Shown here: positions 30,140-42,519 of the stretch, piece by piece
Layout of the letters: every line of letters starts with the position of its first letter
How positions within the stretch are numbered: the first letter of the stretch is position 1
Origin: Saturnia japonica
Taxonomy: Eukaryota > Arthropoda > Insecta > Lepidoptera > Saturniidae
Direction of reading: 5' to 3'
Length of the DNA stretch: 64,000 nt
Assembly (NCBI GenBank): GCA_033032175.1
Contig: CM065320.1
Span: forward strand, 6,510,001 to 6,574,000
Notes under the pieces: model-generated
Told to the model about the DNA's origin: nothing
The model's database searches: none
What the model saw: the letters and a program-made list of their open reading frames with translations, nothing else
Translations under genes and position numbers: made by a program

Positions 30140-30985
30140 TGTAGTTATGAAAGCGCAAGCTAAGTCGAGCTTAAGGTGTCCGCTGTGTCGGGTGCCTTGA
30201 TAAGAGTTAAATAAAATTAATAAACTTGCAGCAGACCTCAGCTTTATTAAAAAACACTCATTAAAGCAAAGGAAAAGTAGGTGAAGTCGCCGGCGGGGAC
30301 AGCGCCGCTAATTGCGCCGCCTTTATTGCTTAAATAAAGTTTTAGTGGGGGAACACAAGTTTTAATTAAAAATGTGAGAATAGTTTTTAATAAACGACAG
30401 ACTTGGTGCACGTATATTGCAAAACTTTGAGCGATATATTTAGCATAGAGGAAGTCCGGTGATATTGCGACTATTCGCGCAGAACCTCGCCAATAATAGC
30501 CTAACTGTTTTTGCTCCACAGGTTCTTCCACAAAAAGTACAACTAAAACTGATAACTAACATGCCTAAGAAAGTTATGCTTTCACTTATTTTTATTATAA
30601 TTTAAATGATATTACAAAATTTTATGCCAAACGAGCAAGGCATTTCATATCAATAAAATGACAAATGGTACGAATAACAAGAGAAACTAATAATGCTAGT
30701 GATTTACGCCCGCCCTTGTTATTACGACTCATGTGAAATGTAATTTCGGCGTACTGCGTGTATAGTCGGGAACACACACATGAGAAACGGGCGAGTGTGC
30801 AATACGTTTAATAAAGGAGGGACGCGGAGTAAATCCTTCAATTTCGCCGGCACACAACGGCGTATTCTCGTTAACCGTGGCAATAAGTTAAACGGGTGGG
30901 CCGCGGGCCGGTCGGCGCTGCTGCCCGCGCCACCGCCGCCGCCGCTCTCGCTTCATCCGTTCCAGGAAATTAAAAAGATCTTGAG
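30140..30985. promoter_or_regulatory. Candidate cis-regulatory region 4
   Basis: Two unique blocks, 30150-30480 and 30690-30985, are GC-richer than their surroundings. The first has TTTATTGCTTAAATAAAG, which suits posterior Hox or Caudal factors, beside GCCGGCGGGGACAGCGCC. The second has CCACCGCCGCCGCCGCTC at 30941-30958. A plus-strand frame at 30780-31052 (90 codons) is low-complexity and not convincing. No repeats are seen in either block. Confidence 0.25.
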
Positions 30986-31214
30986 CCGTCGCTCTGCGAC
31001 CACTACAAGCTTCATTACACTATATTTCTTAATACTTTTTGTACGATTTTAATCGATATTTGTATAATCGTACAGGATTATACATAAGTTATACGATTAA
31101 GTATATAATTTAAAATATTTTGCGTTACATAGCTCTGTCGGGCCAAGGAAATATGCCACTTGGCTTTTAATGAAAGTTTAAAAAAAAATGTAGTAGCTCG
31201 CCAAATTGACGGCA

Positions 31215-31435
31215 CCGTCTCTGATAGTAAGCATAATACAATCCAAGCACAACGGTGACCACTGATAAATCGGCAATCCACTGGCGGTCTCTCCACGTTA
31301 CCCTTGATGGACCCGATGTCATAAGGTGATGATATATTTTCCGAGAGATGGTTCTACAGCTTCACAGTACGTCAAAGACAATTTTTTAGTTCGTGTCAAG
31401 ATGGAGGTTATTGTAAAACTGATATGTAAGATTGA
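31215..31435 (-). mobile_element. CR1-like LINE fragment (copy D4)
   Basis: ACAATCCAAGCACAACGGTG, CACTGATAAATCGGCAATCC and TTAGTTCGTGTCAAGATGG follow the 3'-end region of the LINE at 12640-12870 and 38515-38750, in the same minus orientation. It is heavily decayed. Confidence 0.6.
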
Positions 31436-31539
31436 ATTTACATAAATTTGTGCAATTAAATAATATGCCAGAGCTCGATTTCCTCCACGACTCTAGTAAG
31501 ACTCGACTGCAGTCCTAATTATTAGATGTTCGATGAAAG

Positions 31540-31900
31540 TGTAATCCGACGTTCGCCGGATCCGGGACGTAATTAAACGGCGCAAGCGAAGAGTGATTTA
31601 TTAATAGAAAAGCTGGAGCCGTAATGAAATACTGGGCGAACAATGGTGGCAAGGGCGGGCGAGCTCTGGAAATTAAATTCTCGACGACGGTGCACGTACA
31701 CCGGACACACACTTGCCGATTCTTTGTGGATCACCACCGATCGACTGTTTCTTAATAATTTACGCAGCATTGACTCGGTCGTGGCGAGTAGGCGACACAG
31801 CGTCGGAGACCGCAACAACCGACGCTCTGGAACGGCCGGCTTTCCTATTAGGGAGGACGTATAGGAGCGTATAAATTTGTCGGCGAGGGAATGTAAAGAA
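31540..31900. promoter_or_regulatory. Candidate cis-regulatory island 5
   Basis: It is a unique block with balanced composition (CGACGTTCGCCGGATCCGGG, GGACGTAATTAAACGGCGC, CGTAATGAAATACTGGGCG, TTCTTAATAATTTACGCAGC). Frames on both strands (31643-31864 plus; 31573-31818 minus) overlap each other, as expected of non-coding DNA that happens to lack stops. No repeat homology is seen. Confidence 0.3.
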
Positions 31901-32560
31901 GATTGGTTTCCTACTCGAACGGGTGTCGAGAAAAGGGGTGAAATTGAATTTAGGCCGGAGTCTACTATTAAGGTTGTATTTGTGATATTCGTTACTTGTT
32001 ACCTGTGTAGCGACAGAAATAACTATGAGACGATGATTTAATATAGTTTTGTTATTATTATGGATTACTTGATTTGTAGGCAGATTAAAGGAATATTTTC
32101 ATTGAGAACTTTTTGATTAAAAAAAATATTTATCAAAATAAAGTATGTAAATAAAGTAAATAATTATAGAGTAGCAACTATTTTTTCTATGCGTTTTAAG
32201 ACTAGACTATTTATTAAAATTGTTATGACGATATCACCACTTCAATTAAATCTAGTTAATTTTTACTTGAGAGTTACCTCTATTTTTATATTTAAAATTT
32301 TTATTCATATGTACACAATATAGGTACTAAATAAGTAATTTGTCATAAATAATCCAAATTTTACTTCGACTATTTTAAACAAAACCTTAATAATTTATTT
32401 ATTCCAATAAATTTAAATCAACTGTGCCATCTTCAAATACATATCTCGTAAAGTGTTCTTGTAAAATGTCATTAAGGCTCTACCAACGCTGAATCTTTTC
32501 TGTTTAGTTGTGTAACCTTAATTACACCTAAAAGCTGTTACAGTATACTTTTTCAATTAT
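31901..32560. other. AT-rich, nothing recognised
   Basis: No frame or repeat end seen. Confidence 0.35.
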
Positions 32561-33111
32561 AGTATTAAAGTGTTCCGACCCTGTCATTATATTAGAGTGT
32601 TGTTCCACTCCACCCCAGGCTGAGACGCCCGCCCTCGGGCCGCTATCGCGTCTACGGTTGACCCGACCTCCCGCTTCACTCACTCGGCTCGGCCCGAGTC
32701 GGCTCCGAACAGTCCGGACTCACTTCGTCGCGAGCCCTCTTTCTGCTTGTGTGTGTCGGTTTACCTCTCACGAATTTCAAACTTTACTCGAAGAGCGAAC
32801 GTTCCTCACATAGTAAAACGTTTCTTTTTCATTTAGGTAAAAATATAATAATCCGTTTAATTATTCAATCACTAGCGTAAGGAGGCGTTCCTCCTCCCAA
32901 TATTGCATTTTAATTGAATTAAAAACTTTTTATGAATTAAGGATTTATGATAAGTGTTCTATTGTTTTGTCAGTGATAATAACATTGTTTTCGGTTTGTG
33001 AAACGTTACTTGACTGTGGATTGGTTTTACTTGGATTTAAAATAAGACAAATTACTGGTGAAATTTGACTGTTTCTGTATTTGGTGATTGCACTTGCAAG
33101 AAATCTATTGG
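32561..33111 (+). other. Candidate non-coding first exon or promoter-proximal block
   Basis: A GC-rich unique block (32610-32770, with GCCCGCCCTCGGGCCGC and CGGCTCGGCCCGAGTCGGCTC) leads through a moderate-composition stretch to AAATCTATTGGGGTAAGTAA, a good splice-donor match with the intron starting at 33112. A matching acceptor-like string, TTTTGTTTGTTTGCAG, ends at 34091. There is no convincing protein start. This could be the 5' UTR exon of a host gene whose coding part lies outside the window. Confidence 0.25.
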
Positions 33112-36100
33112 GGTAAGTAATGAATTTATAAAAAATATTTTTATTATCAGAGTATATTTTTACAAATATCCCATGATGATTTAAAAAATAAGAATAAATT
33201 TGAAAAAATCGAAATTACAATGTTTTTAATGGTTTTTTTAAGTTCCGTAAATTTATGATATCTTCCACCTGACACAACCAAGCATACCTTTTATTTTTGC
33301 GACAAAGCTTTAGATAGGTATATCAAAAAATACTAACCACTCAGACACTTAACTAATAACCATACCTACTCATCAAATAATAATTAATCTTGCGCGGGAA
33401 TCTAATCCGCAGCACTTTAGACCTACATTATGGTTAATACACTAAGTACTATTGGGGTAATAGTAATTCTGAACAATATTATTAACATATTATCAATATA
33501 ATGTAATTCCTCTACTTATTTCTGTTGAAAATACCAATTATAGGTACATAATCAATTTAAAAAAAAGTTACTAAAGTAGGTATTAGGCAATAATTTATAC
33601 AATAACACGTTGTTTGTTATTATTGCATATGCATGTTAAAGCAGATTAACTTAAAAAACCTTGCATAACAATTATATTATTGCATTTACAGTACCTAATT
33701 TATTTAGGTATACATCATACCTATGACCTACGATGAAAAATATTCTACTTTTACATTCCTACTTATTAATATTTCGTAGCCTTACTAGGCTACTACTCAT
33801 TCTTAGTATATTAATATATAATATATGGAGTACTAATATTTGTTAACCTGATAATCTAATTTAAAATTTTCTTAAAACTACACTTACAACATTAAAAAAT
33901 ATGTAATATATTAAAACATAAAATACTCTATTCCATTTATGTCCTGAGACAAAACTTATGAACGTCAAAACACTACCACTGCACCGGTTCGAAAAACTAA
34001 CCAATAATCGAGAAAAGCTGTCAACAAACTCGATCGGGTTTATAATTTTTTTTTAAATTTTAGTAACTTATTTTGTTTTGTTTGTTTGCAGTTACAATTA
34101 AACTATATTTTATGACAGTCTATTAAAATTATACATAATATTATTTGAGATTAATATGATATATTTTTATTATGTGCACTGTGCAGATTTAATGTGGAAT
34201 GTTGCTTTAATTACGTGTACCGCATATGCTTCTGCACGAACTTGCATACTGATGCGCCTCCACACCCAGCTCGCTGCGCCGCGCCGCGTCGCGCCACCCG
34301 CCGCTTGTTATTTTAATTATTATGTCTTAATTAAAGCTGACCGAGGTTTCTACTCCTCACCTTTGATCCCCACTCGAATAACTTCACAGAATTAAATTAA
34401 TTTACTATTTATTCTATTCATCTAGTTCTAGATTCTCTAAATAATTCCTTGGAAATAAGCTCTATCTTTTCAATTAATCTTTAAGGAATAATATCATTAT
34501 TATTATTGTAACGAATCAATACGAATTTATCACTCGAAGTATTCTAAGACTTTTAAATAGTATTGCATACCAGTACTAATGAATAAATATATAAATGCTT
34601 ACCCATAGATTAATTTTCTTATTGGTTGTAGCTAGCGCTACAATAGGTACAACTAGATGCCGTCGGCGTACTATAAATAACAAATTGGTTATCAAAATTA
34701 CGCCGAAGTCGGCGTCAGTGTCATTTCGGCAATACTGTCACGATGACAAGGATCGTGTTTTCTTTAATACATGAATTAAATAATGCAGATTCAACGTGAC
34801 AACGACTACCCCGAACGGCGATTCTACCAAACTTTGCCCCTTTTTCACATTTATGTTTTTGTTGGAATATATACTATTTCCATTTCTTTATTTTCTCGAT
34901 GACAGTTCTAATTTGATAGTTGTAGTGTTGTGACCAAATAAGTAATGATATCGATCTGAATGAATATCGATATGAAATAAGTAGTGACGATTTATCAGAT
35001 TTTGATTAAAATAAATAAATAAAGATTACCTGTCGTTATAATTATTTCGTTTCATTGTCGAGTACCTACCTATACCTACTTATTTTACAACAGCTTCGAA
35101 AATTTTGAAGAAGTTGGCATTATCAATCAAGAATTAATACGTGTAACATCTTGTAATGAAATATAATATTAGTTAATAAATTTGTACAAAAGTATCCGGC
35201 AGTAGTTTAGTTTCTTACATTTTGTAAAAAAATATCGGGTCTGTTATCGTGTTAGGTTTATCGATATAGCTCCATCCCTATTAGTTTCTTCGACTCTGGT
35301 ATAACCTTGTATGTCTGTAAACGTCGTATTTTTATAAAATAATGCATACATAATGTAAAAAAGACCCTCGTTCAAGCTTTCACAGGAGCTGTCATCGAGA
35401 AAATAAAGAAATGGAAATGGTATAATTACTTTAAAACTGCACAACGCCATCTATTGGTGAGAGGCTGGAAACGCTGTTTATAAATAAGTATTAATTTGAT
35501 GAAAATTGAATTTTATTTAAACTTTTTGATTATTTTCTTTGGATCCTTAGTATATAGTTAATTATCTACGTTGTGGTATATTTCAAGTTTCTAAGTCACC
35601 TGGCAGTAGTCTAAGTTTTTGATGAGTGAGTCAGTGAGTCAACGATAAAAATGCTACTTTTCAGACCTTAATAACTCAAGAACTATATATAATAAGTTTA
35701 TTCGTAAAAGTTTGGGGTTCTAGATGTTCAAGCGTAACTGTTCAAAACGTTAAAAATTTCTAGGTCGAATAGCTTTTGATTTGTGAAGGGATCGAAAGTA
35801 GCTCGTTGTGGTTCGTGTAAAATATACACCCTGGCTGGTTTTGCCCGATTCGAACTTGGCTGACAATACTACCATGTTTCTACATAGAGAAAATAAAAAA
35901 TTATGCGAAAAATTATCTTTCGGTGAAAAACAAATAAGTGATCGTAAAAGGTCGTTTTACACCGGATTTGCAATTAATTCAAACTAAAGGTAAAGACAAA
36001 GTTAGGCGTATAGATTTAATATACAAATAAAAAAATCCTAAAATATCTTTCTAACGTGTAGATCCGTATACTCATACTACCATCTTTTCATTGCCATTAT

Positions 36101-36307
36101 TTAATTTGGCAATTACATGCAAACAAACGCACCTTGAATGGGCATTTTCCAATTTTTTACACTTTCTTTTTTATTCTATTTTTTTATTCTATTTTGTCTA
36201 CTATGAAGAATTTTGAGATACTAATGTTACATATTTGTTGGTATTAATATTGGTGTGTTCTATGACCGCACGCATAATATAAGACGGTAACAACAAGCTT
36301 AAAGATC
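33112..36307. other. AT-rich, possible intron then no gene seen
   Basis: If the donor at 33112 is real, 33112-34091 would be an intron. A CpG-rich patch (GCTGCGCCGCGCCGCGTCGCGCC) lies near 34270-34300. ACGCCATCTATTGGTGAGAGG near 35442 recurs in part at 36950 (GCGCCATCTATGGTTACTCC), a common lepidopteran repeat word. Bases 35600-35850 look like an old repeat. No long frame is accepted. Confidence 0.3.
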
Positions 36308-36387
36308 GATCCAAGTTCGGTGAAGCTGCAAAAGCCGCAGCGGCTTCAGGGCCTCTAAGGCAAACAGTATAGTCAGATCTAAAAAAA
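36308..36387 (+). mobile_element. 80-bp LINE 3'-tail insertion with target duplication
   Basis: It carries CCAAGTTCGGTGAAGCTGC, AAAAGCCGCAGCGGCTTCAG and CAAACAGTATAGTCAGATCT, then A8. It is the same 3' module as 833-904 and the end of the full retrotransposon. Flanks: AGCTTAAAGATC at 36296-36307 and AGCCTAAAGATC at 36388-36399, 11 of 12 identical. The insertion is therefore an extremely 5'-truncated LINE copy. Confidence 0.85.
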
Positions 36388-36716
36388 AGCCTAAAGATCA
36401 TTCTCACTTGAACTATCGGACGAGTAGATTAATCCGTATTTCATAGTCCGTAATTTATAATATTACGTGACGAAAGTCAATACTAACTTAACTTTATTTT
36501 TATAAACCGTTAATATCCAGTGAATTATTATGCTATAAAGTATGTCTGTATAGTGTAACTTAATAAAAATCTTGATAGCCCATACACCAGACAGAGACAT
36601 CTGTCGTAGAAAAAATTTTGATCGATTATGTAGATATTTTTAATTGTTTTAAGCATTTAAAAATAAATCTATCTAAACATTTAAAAATAATAAAATCCGT
36701 CAACTATCGGGACAAT

Positions 36717-36835
36717 CTCATCTCGACGGTACCACTTCGACTGTAATCATCTCAACTATATTGATAGTTGAGATTATTTATCGGTCACTTGAATTGTCAC
36801 GGTCATCTTGAAGGTCATCATTTCGACAACTGTTT
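36717..36835. repeat. Cryptic periodic TCATCTCGAC-like motif with an 11-bp hairpin
   Basis: CTCATCTCGAC, CCACTTCGAC, ATCATCTCAAC, GTCACTTGAAT, GTCATCTTGAA and TCATTTCGAC recur at intervals of about 15-35 bp. In the middle, ATCTCAACTAT (36749-36759) pairs perfectly with ATAGTTGAGAT (36764-36774). A repeat end GCGGGTACAGCTAGT follows near 36868. It may be a tandem-repeat-rich MITE interior. Confidence 0.45.
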
Positions 36836-37084
36836 TTCATACACGAAATATACCACGCAGGCGAAGATGCGGGTACAGCTAGTTAAGCTAGCTAAGCGTG
36901 ACAATAAATATAAAATTAATTTCATGATAATTTAAACCAAACCGTATAGCGCCATCTATGGTTACTCCTGGAAAATTAAAAAACTTAGTTTACATATATT
37001 TGTCTTTTTTTAAATTAGTGAAAATAAAATAATGTTATTTTTGCACTTTGTTTCACAATATGTAATTTTGAAATTTAGGCTGTT

Positions 37085-37135
37085 TTATGCTCGAGGTCCT
37101 AAGTTCGAGCAAAGTGCTATTGGGTTTCTCGCCCT
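37085..37135 (+). mobile_element. SINE family S1 fragment
   Basis: GGTCCTAAGTTCGAGCAAAGTGC and TATTGGGTTTCTCG match the end of the tRNA-like head and the start of the body of the S1 copy at 43455. A few bases of head and body remain. Confidence 0.55.
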
Positions 37136-37279
37136 CTATGGCCTATAATCAGTAGGTAGTACTCTAACAATGGCAATATAGCGATATCCGCTTGAAACAA
37201 TCAATAGTAGTAAATTCGTGGTATATAAAATTGTCAATGGGTTATAATTAGTACTCCTATCAGAGGGAGCCAAACGTGA

Positions 37280-37440
37280 AGTTTACGGTTGTTATTTCAC
37301 TCGCTATGTGGAATAACAAATCTCTGTTTATCAGCGCATTACACACAGAGGCAGCGCGCTATAATGTCAATGATAAACTAAATTAATTCCGTTTATAAAT
37401 AATTATTATGTTGTTAACCGTAATTACAATACAAGTACTA
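37280..37440. promoter_or_regulatory. Candidate cis-regulatory island 6
   Basis: It is a unique block with CTCGCTATGTGGAATAACAA, CAGCGCATTACACACAGAGG and several TAATTA-like sites (AAATTAATTCC, AATAATTATTATG). There is no frame. The role is inferred from motif density alone. Confidence 0.22.
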
Positions 37441-38514
37441 CTGGTCGCATGAAATCAATACAATTAATTTATCAATTGATTAGATAATCGTGTAACATGG
37501 TTAATACTTTATAATGTTTTTGTTATAATAAAATATGTCGAAGACGTGTCCTTCCTATTGTATCATCTTTAGATAAAATCTCATAATTATAAATACTAAC
37601 TTGTTTAATTATTTATATACTTTATAGGCGGTCAAATGTTGTTTATTAATCATTTCATCGAAACTACTTACTTACAGTAAAAAAAATAGAATATGAAATA
37701 ATGATGGTACAATTCGAAAAGTTTTTTTTTGTATACATTTTAGTAGAAATGTGTGTATTTTATGTTTGGAGATAAAAAAGATATACCTATTAAGAAAATA
37801 CAAATGTTTAATTGGAATGTGGTTTTACTCCCTTATAATTTTTGAACTGAAATACTCCTAAGAAAAATAAAATAAAATAATGTTATTTCATATTTTTTGT
37901 AATGCAATATTAATTAAAATTTAAACATGGCACTGTCGGCATGAAACGAGAATTAATTAATTAACGTATTGTAATTCATTGTATTATACGAATACTAATA
38001 GGCTTCACATTGTGTCCCAATTATAATTGATTTCATTAACAACGCTTGGCCCATAATTGAAAGTAGGTAGACAGTTTCAGTAAAAGGGAGGGTAAGGTAA
38101 TTACAAGATCCAATTTAGAATTGCCAAGTCTACACTTTGCTGTTAGTTTCAAACAAAAGCTTAATTAATTAAGTCGAGAACAATTAAGTTCAGTGGCATA
38201 ATATTCTCAGCAATTACGTGGAATTTGACGTATTTTGTAGTCGTCGGTAATTTCGACATGTCTCGAATCGGATTGTAATCGACATACAGTAATTACAGTA
38301 TACATAAATTACTTATACAAGTAATACTAATTGGGAAGCCCATTATAATTAATTTACGCATTAATCTGACATAAAATTTTAAATGATAACTACTCATACC
38401 AAATAATCAGCCTAATTATATCTTATTCAATAAGTAACTTTCCGCTCACGTGTACGTGTTGACTATTTTTTTTTAATAGTAGCACGGCACATTTACTGTA
38501 TTGTGCCTGAAGGT
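37441..38514. other. AT-rich, no gene
   Basis: There is a run of Antennapedia-type TTAATTAA words (about 37950-38240) but nothing coding. Confidence 0.35.
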
Positions 38515-39640
38515 AAGTACAGTACAATCCAAACACAACAGCGACCACCGAGAAATCTAAATGGATCGGCGGTCGCCGCTGTCATGCCTGCCTGCATAAA
38601 TATCTCTTCACGTTCCACTTAAAGGATCCGATGCCGTAAGAAGGAGGGGACACACTGGCCGGGAGAAAGTTCCACAGCTTTACGGTACGACAGATACAAG
38701 TCATGGAGAGCTTTTTAGTTCGTTCCGAGATGGAGGTTACAGTAAAACTGTGACTCCGAAACCCAGCGCTTGTGGTTCTGTTGTGGAAGGGAGAAGTATT
38801 AGATTGAATAGCTCTTCAGAACACACACCATGATACAGACGATAGAACACGCTCAGCGAAGCGATGTTCCTGCACAGCTGAAGCGGCTCGATATATTTCA
38901 CCGTCTGCATCATTAAAAATGCGAACAGCCTGTCCCTGCAACATGTTCAGAGCATCGAGGAGGTACTTTGCGGATCCATATCAGAGATGCGAACAATATT
39001 TCATACACGGCCGAACTTGTGCCTTGTAAAGAAGATACAGTTGACCGGGCGTAAAAAGCCGGTCCCACCTTGTTCTGGATTCTGTGTCTCCGAGATGTAG
39101 TAGACATGACACTCCCAATGTAATCCCTCGAGTTAAGGTCACTGTGAATATCCACACCTAGGTTATTGAGGCTGTCACGCATTGCTAGTCAGACATTCTG
39201 AAGAGTGGGGAGGAGAAACAGAGATTTTTTGAAGAAACCGCTTACATCTGAGTTTTCTTGACATTGAACCCAACAGGATGCACGTTGCAAGGATTGGTTA
39301 AATTCAATGACAAGTTCCTGGAGTCTCTTTTCTGTTTCTTGTCGACCACATAAAGACTTGCTAAAATAGCACCTATGAATGGAGCTGACATCTGCATAGC
39401 AATGAGTACGGCCTAAAGGTAACATATTATTGATATGTAGAAGAAACAGAGTGGGCAAAAGTACGGAGCCTTGAGGAACTCCAGCATTTATACACATGAA
39501 CTGCGAATTACATCTCTCTACAAGGACACGAATCCTGCTTTCATGTAGAAAGCCGGAGATCCAGTTACAGGAGGTTCTCGGGAACTCCGTATAAGCCGCA
39601 CTGTTTCTAAGTACGTATTAAAAAAAATTATAATTGAATT
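38515..39640 (-). mobile_element. CR1-like LINE, 5'-truncated and decayed (copy D2)
   Basis: It is the largest piece of this family here. The minus-strand frame 39189-39497 reads AGVPQGSVLLPTLF, then THCYADVSSIHRCYF. These are the PQG and YADD boxes of a reverse transcriptase, with the second Asp of YADD changed to Val, so the enzyme would be dead. The frame 38913-39182 continues with NLGVDIHSDLNSRDYI. A stop and a frame change separate them. No endonuclease or ORF1 is present. Homologous pieces: 12640-13490, 8090-8230 and 31215-31435. Confidence 0.82.
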
Positions 39641-40899
39641 TATATGTTGTTATGGCTATTGTTCGTAAATGATTCAATAAATTGTGCCATGTTTAAGTAT
39701 ATGAACAAAACTGCTGACAGAAAAATAGGATGTAATAAAGCACATTTCTTGTGTGTATACCACATTTGTGTCTGTTTGGTACTAAAATTGCCGTTAAATA
39801 TTTATCCGTATTTCCCATACAAACTTTACCACCCATTTCACAACCTTATGTGACTAAATACGTGTCTCATTAATCATCAAGAAGTGTATGATTACCAAGT
39901 ATGAGATAAATCAGCCTCGAAAAATATTGTCCCATACAAACTTTGGGTTGAATTTCATGAAACCCCCTCTTAAACGATGCCTACAATATAAAATCAACAC
40001 CCTCCCCGTATTTCACATTTCTATCCTTACATCCCGTATAACTTATCACTTCCCAAACTTGCCTACAGCTTTCCAAGTTACTCGACGTTCATGATTACAA
40101 GCTACATGGCTTATAATTTCTTCAATAAATAGATTAAAAAATGCAAAAATAATTTTTGAAATCTGACGGGTAGTTCCAGAGAATAGCGCGTTTCAACAAA
40201 CAAACAAAATCTTGAGCTTTACCAAACCTGATTTGAGTTGTCTATTTGATGTATACATTCTTAATAAATCAGTGGCGTCGTTATGTGAATATTGGCAGTT
40301 ATGTGCAGGCACCAGGTACCAGGGTATAACGAGACATTTCTGAACATATCCTTCCAATTAGCGCACTAGGAACAGCGTGAGCGCTGCGTCCGCTGGTTAA
40401 CGCCCGTCTGGTCGCCCGGTGGTCACCGCACGTCGCCCGCGCCGCGCCTCGTCCGTCGCCCGCGCTCGTTACGCTCCCGCCTCGTTAGGAGAATTGTTTG
40501 TTCGAGTATGTAAAAATGTGTTTATTTGCACGTACGCTCCGGGGGTAAAAAATATATGAAAAGACCCTTTTAAGACTTTTAATGATTTCCCGGCAAAAGG
40601 AAATTGGGTTAGTTATTTTCCCCAGGGTTGCCCCTCGTTAAGTTTTAATGGGGTAGCTAGCTACAACGTAATCAAACGTACTTATTTAAGTTAACGACGT
40701 TTGCAGATTCTTGTATTCGTTGTCAATAAAAGTTATTAAAGAGGGAAGGCTTTAGATCGTTGTCACCTAATACTTTAAAACAATTATTTTATCTATAAGA
40801 AGAGTTAATTATGAAAGTGCAACTGTTAGTAAATACATAAGAGCTTATACTTTCTTAATATATTGTACAAAAACAACTATTACCTGAATGGAAACAAGA
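39641..40899. other. No gene; GC-rich island at 40375-40490
   Basis: The CpG-dense patch contains GCTGCGTCCGCTGG, GTCGCCCGCGCCGCGCC and GTCGCCCGCGCTCG. It has no open frame of note and no repeat homology. The rest is AT-rich with short chance frames. Confidence 0.3.
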
Positions 40900-41130
40900 G
40901 CTTATTTAGCACAACCGGAAGCACCTTAATTGCCGTATAGGTAGATACGAGATCTAATTAAACTACAGTAAATTAATGTCAACGATGCTTGTTTTTACTA
41001 AGAACTCAGCTCATTAGACGGTCGAGGCATGTTGATTACATTCTGCAGCACTTATTAGTGCAAACTCTCATTAGGGGCCACTATTGTTGTAATTAAACAA
41101 GAAGCGACTTCAGCATAGTCCGTTGATGTA
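40900..41130. promoter_or_regulatory. Candidate cis-regulatory island 7
   Basis: It is a unique stretch with CACCTTAATTGCCGTATAGG, GATCTAATTAAACTAC, TCAGCTCATTAGACGGTCG and TTGTAATTAAACAAG, so four or more homeodomain-type sites in 200 bp. There is no frame and no repeat. Confidence 0.25.
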
Positions 41131-41559
41131 TATGCAATGTAAAATCGCAATTATATATACTAGTAATAAAGTTCTGAATGCCGGGATTTACTTAGGGCGC
41201 TTGCATCGTCTGTATTTAATTAACAAGTCAATAGTTACACAGTTGAAGAATAGAATGGAGAGGAGGGATTCTTGTGTTGTCTGACATCCATTGTTAACAT
41301 CAATGGAAAAAACGTAGAGGCTTGTTTTGAAGTGGCTTACGCAATTACGAGGTGGTACAATGTGGCAGAGGCGTCGACTGGTACGTCCTCGTCGCGGCGA
41401 GATTCAGTTTAATTGGACAGCCGAGGTCCGGGTCACAGACACGGCTTGTTCGACTACCTTCTAACATTTCTAAGTTGTTTTCAAAACTAGCAAGACATCC
41501 CTTTAAATTATTTACTTAGTTTTAATTACTTATCGGTTTACTTGAAATAAATGCATATA
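41131..41559. other. AT-rich, nothing recognised
   Basis: A GC-richer patch at 41350-41460 (GTCCTCGTCGCGGCGAG) lacks a frame. Confidence 0.35.
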
Positions 41560-41800
41560 GGGACATAATTTCACATATTATGGCCATTTAATTACAAACT
41601 AAGCAAAGCTTGTATTATGATAACTACACAGCTAATAACTATAAATATATAGGGTATTTAACACCTAGACATGCACCTGATAAAAATTATACTCGCCATA
41701 CAAAATTCAGTTATATAAGGGAATCGAACCCGCGACCTCTCCTCAGCTTAAAAATACCTAGGCCACACACTGCGCCACAAGGCTTGTGCCAAATCATCTT
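41560..41800 (-). mobile_element. SINE family S3, copy b
   Basis: GGGAATCGAACCCGCGACCTC (41719 onward) is a reversed B box, and GGCCACACACTGCGCCA (to about 41776) a reversed A box. Between and before them lies the body shared with 14585-14790 (AAACTAAGCAAAGCTTGTA, GGGTATTTAACACC). Confidence 0.75.
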
Positions 41801-42519
41801 TTATTAAACAATTCTTTGGCGATTTTGCTGGGAGAATGTGACTTGAAATATGTATTACTACTACTGTACTACGCTTGCATCGCAGAATACTAACTTTTAT
41901 TTTAGAATGAAACTCTTTCATAAATTGACAAAACGCTTTGACTGTGTTGCGGGCCGCATAAGCCGCAGACGATATAATGTAGAGTTTTTAAATCACTTTT
42001 AGCACAAACAAATTTCTACTAAAGATACGAGATAGTAAACTAAGATTAGGGTTGCCATCCGGACTTAATAAGAAGTTATTAATTCTATACTTTTTGAAAA
42101 CAATGCGTTATCAGACCAAAAAGTTGATAGTAATTTTGCGTACAACGTTTGGGAACATAAACTGATCAATGGAATCTATATTCCAATGACAAATGTATAT
42201 TTTAATTATTTACTAATAAGTACCTATAAAACTGTAATGAAATATAAATCACTTTTTTGTAATAAAATCGAGTTTAACATTTGTATGCATGATTCATGAA
42301 ATTACAACAAAGACAAGAACTACTTACTCACCTGTCTCCATTGATTTAATAGGACATATTTTATTTTGATACAATATCACAGTACAATATACAGTCTGTT
42401 CCAACCTTTAGCAACCAATATACCTTATTTGTTGAAAAAAACTGTGACAACACAAATTAAGATGTCCGAAGTAATTTCTCGTTTGTATATACAACAAAGA
42501 TTATTTGTCTTTTCTTTCT
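41801..42519. other. AT-rich, nothing recognised
   Basis: No frame or repeat end that I can support. Confidence 0.35.

Noticed and set aside
30780..31052. 90-codon frame with a proline-rich run
   Set aside because: The run comes from a CCG-rich DNA patch, and no protein family or exon boundary is apparent.
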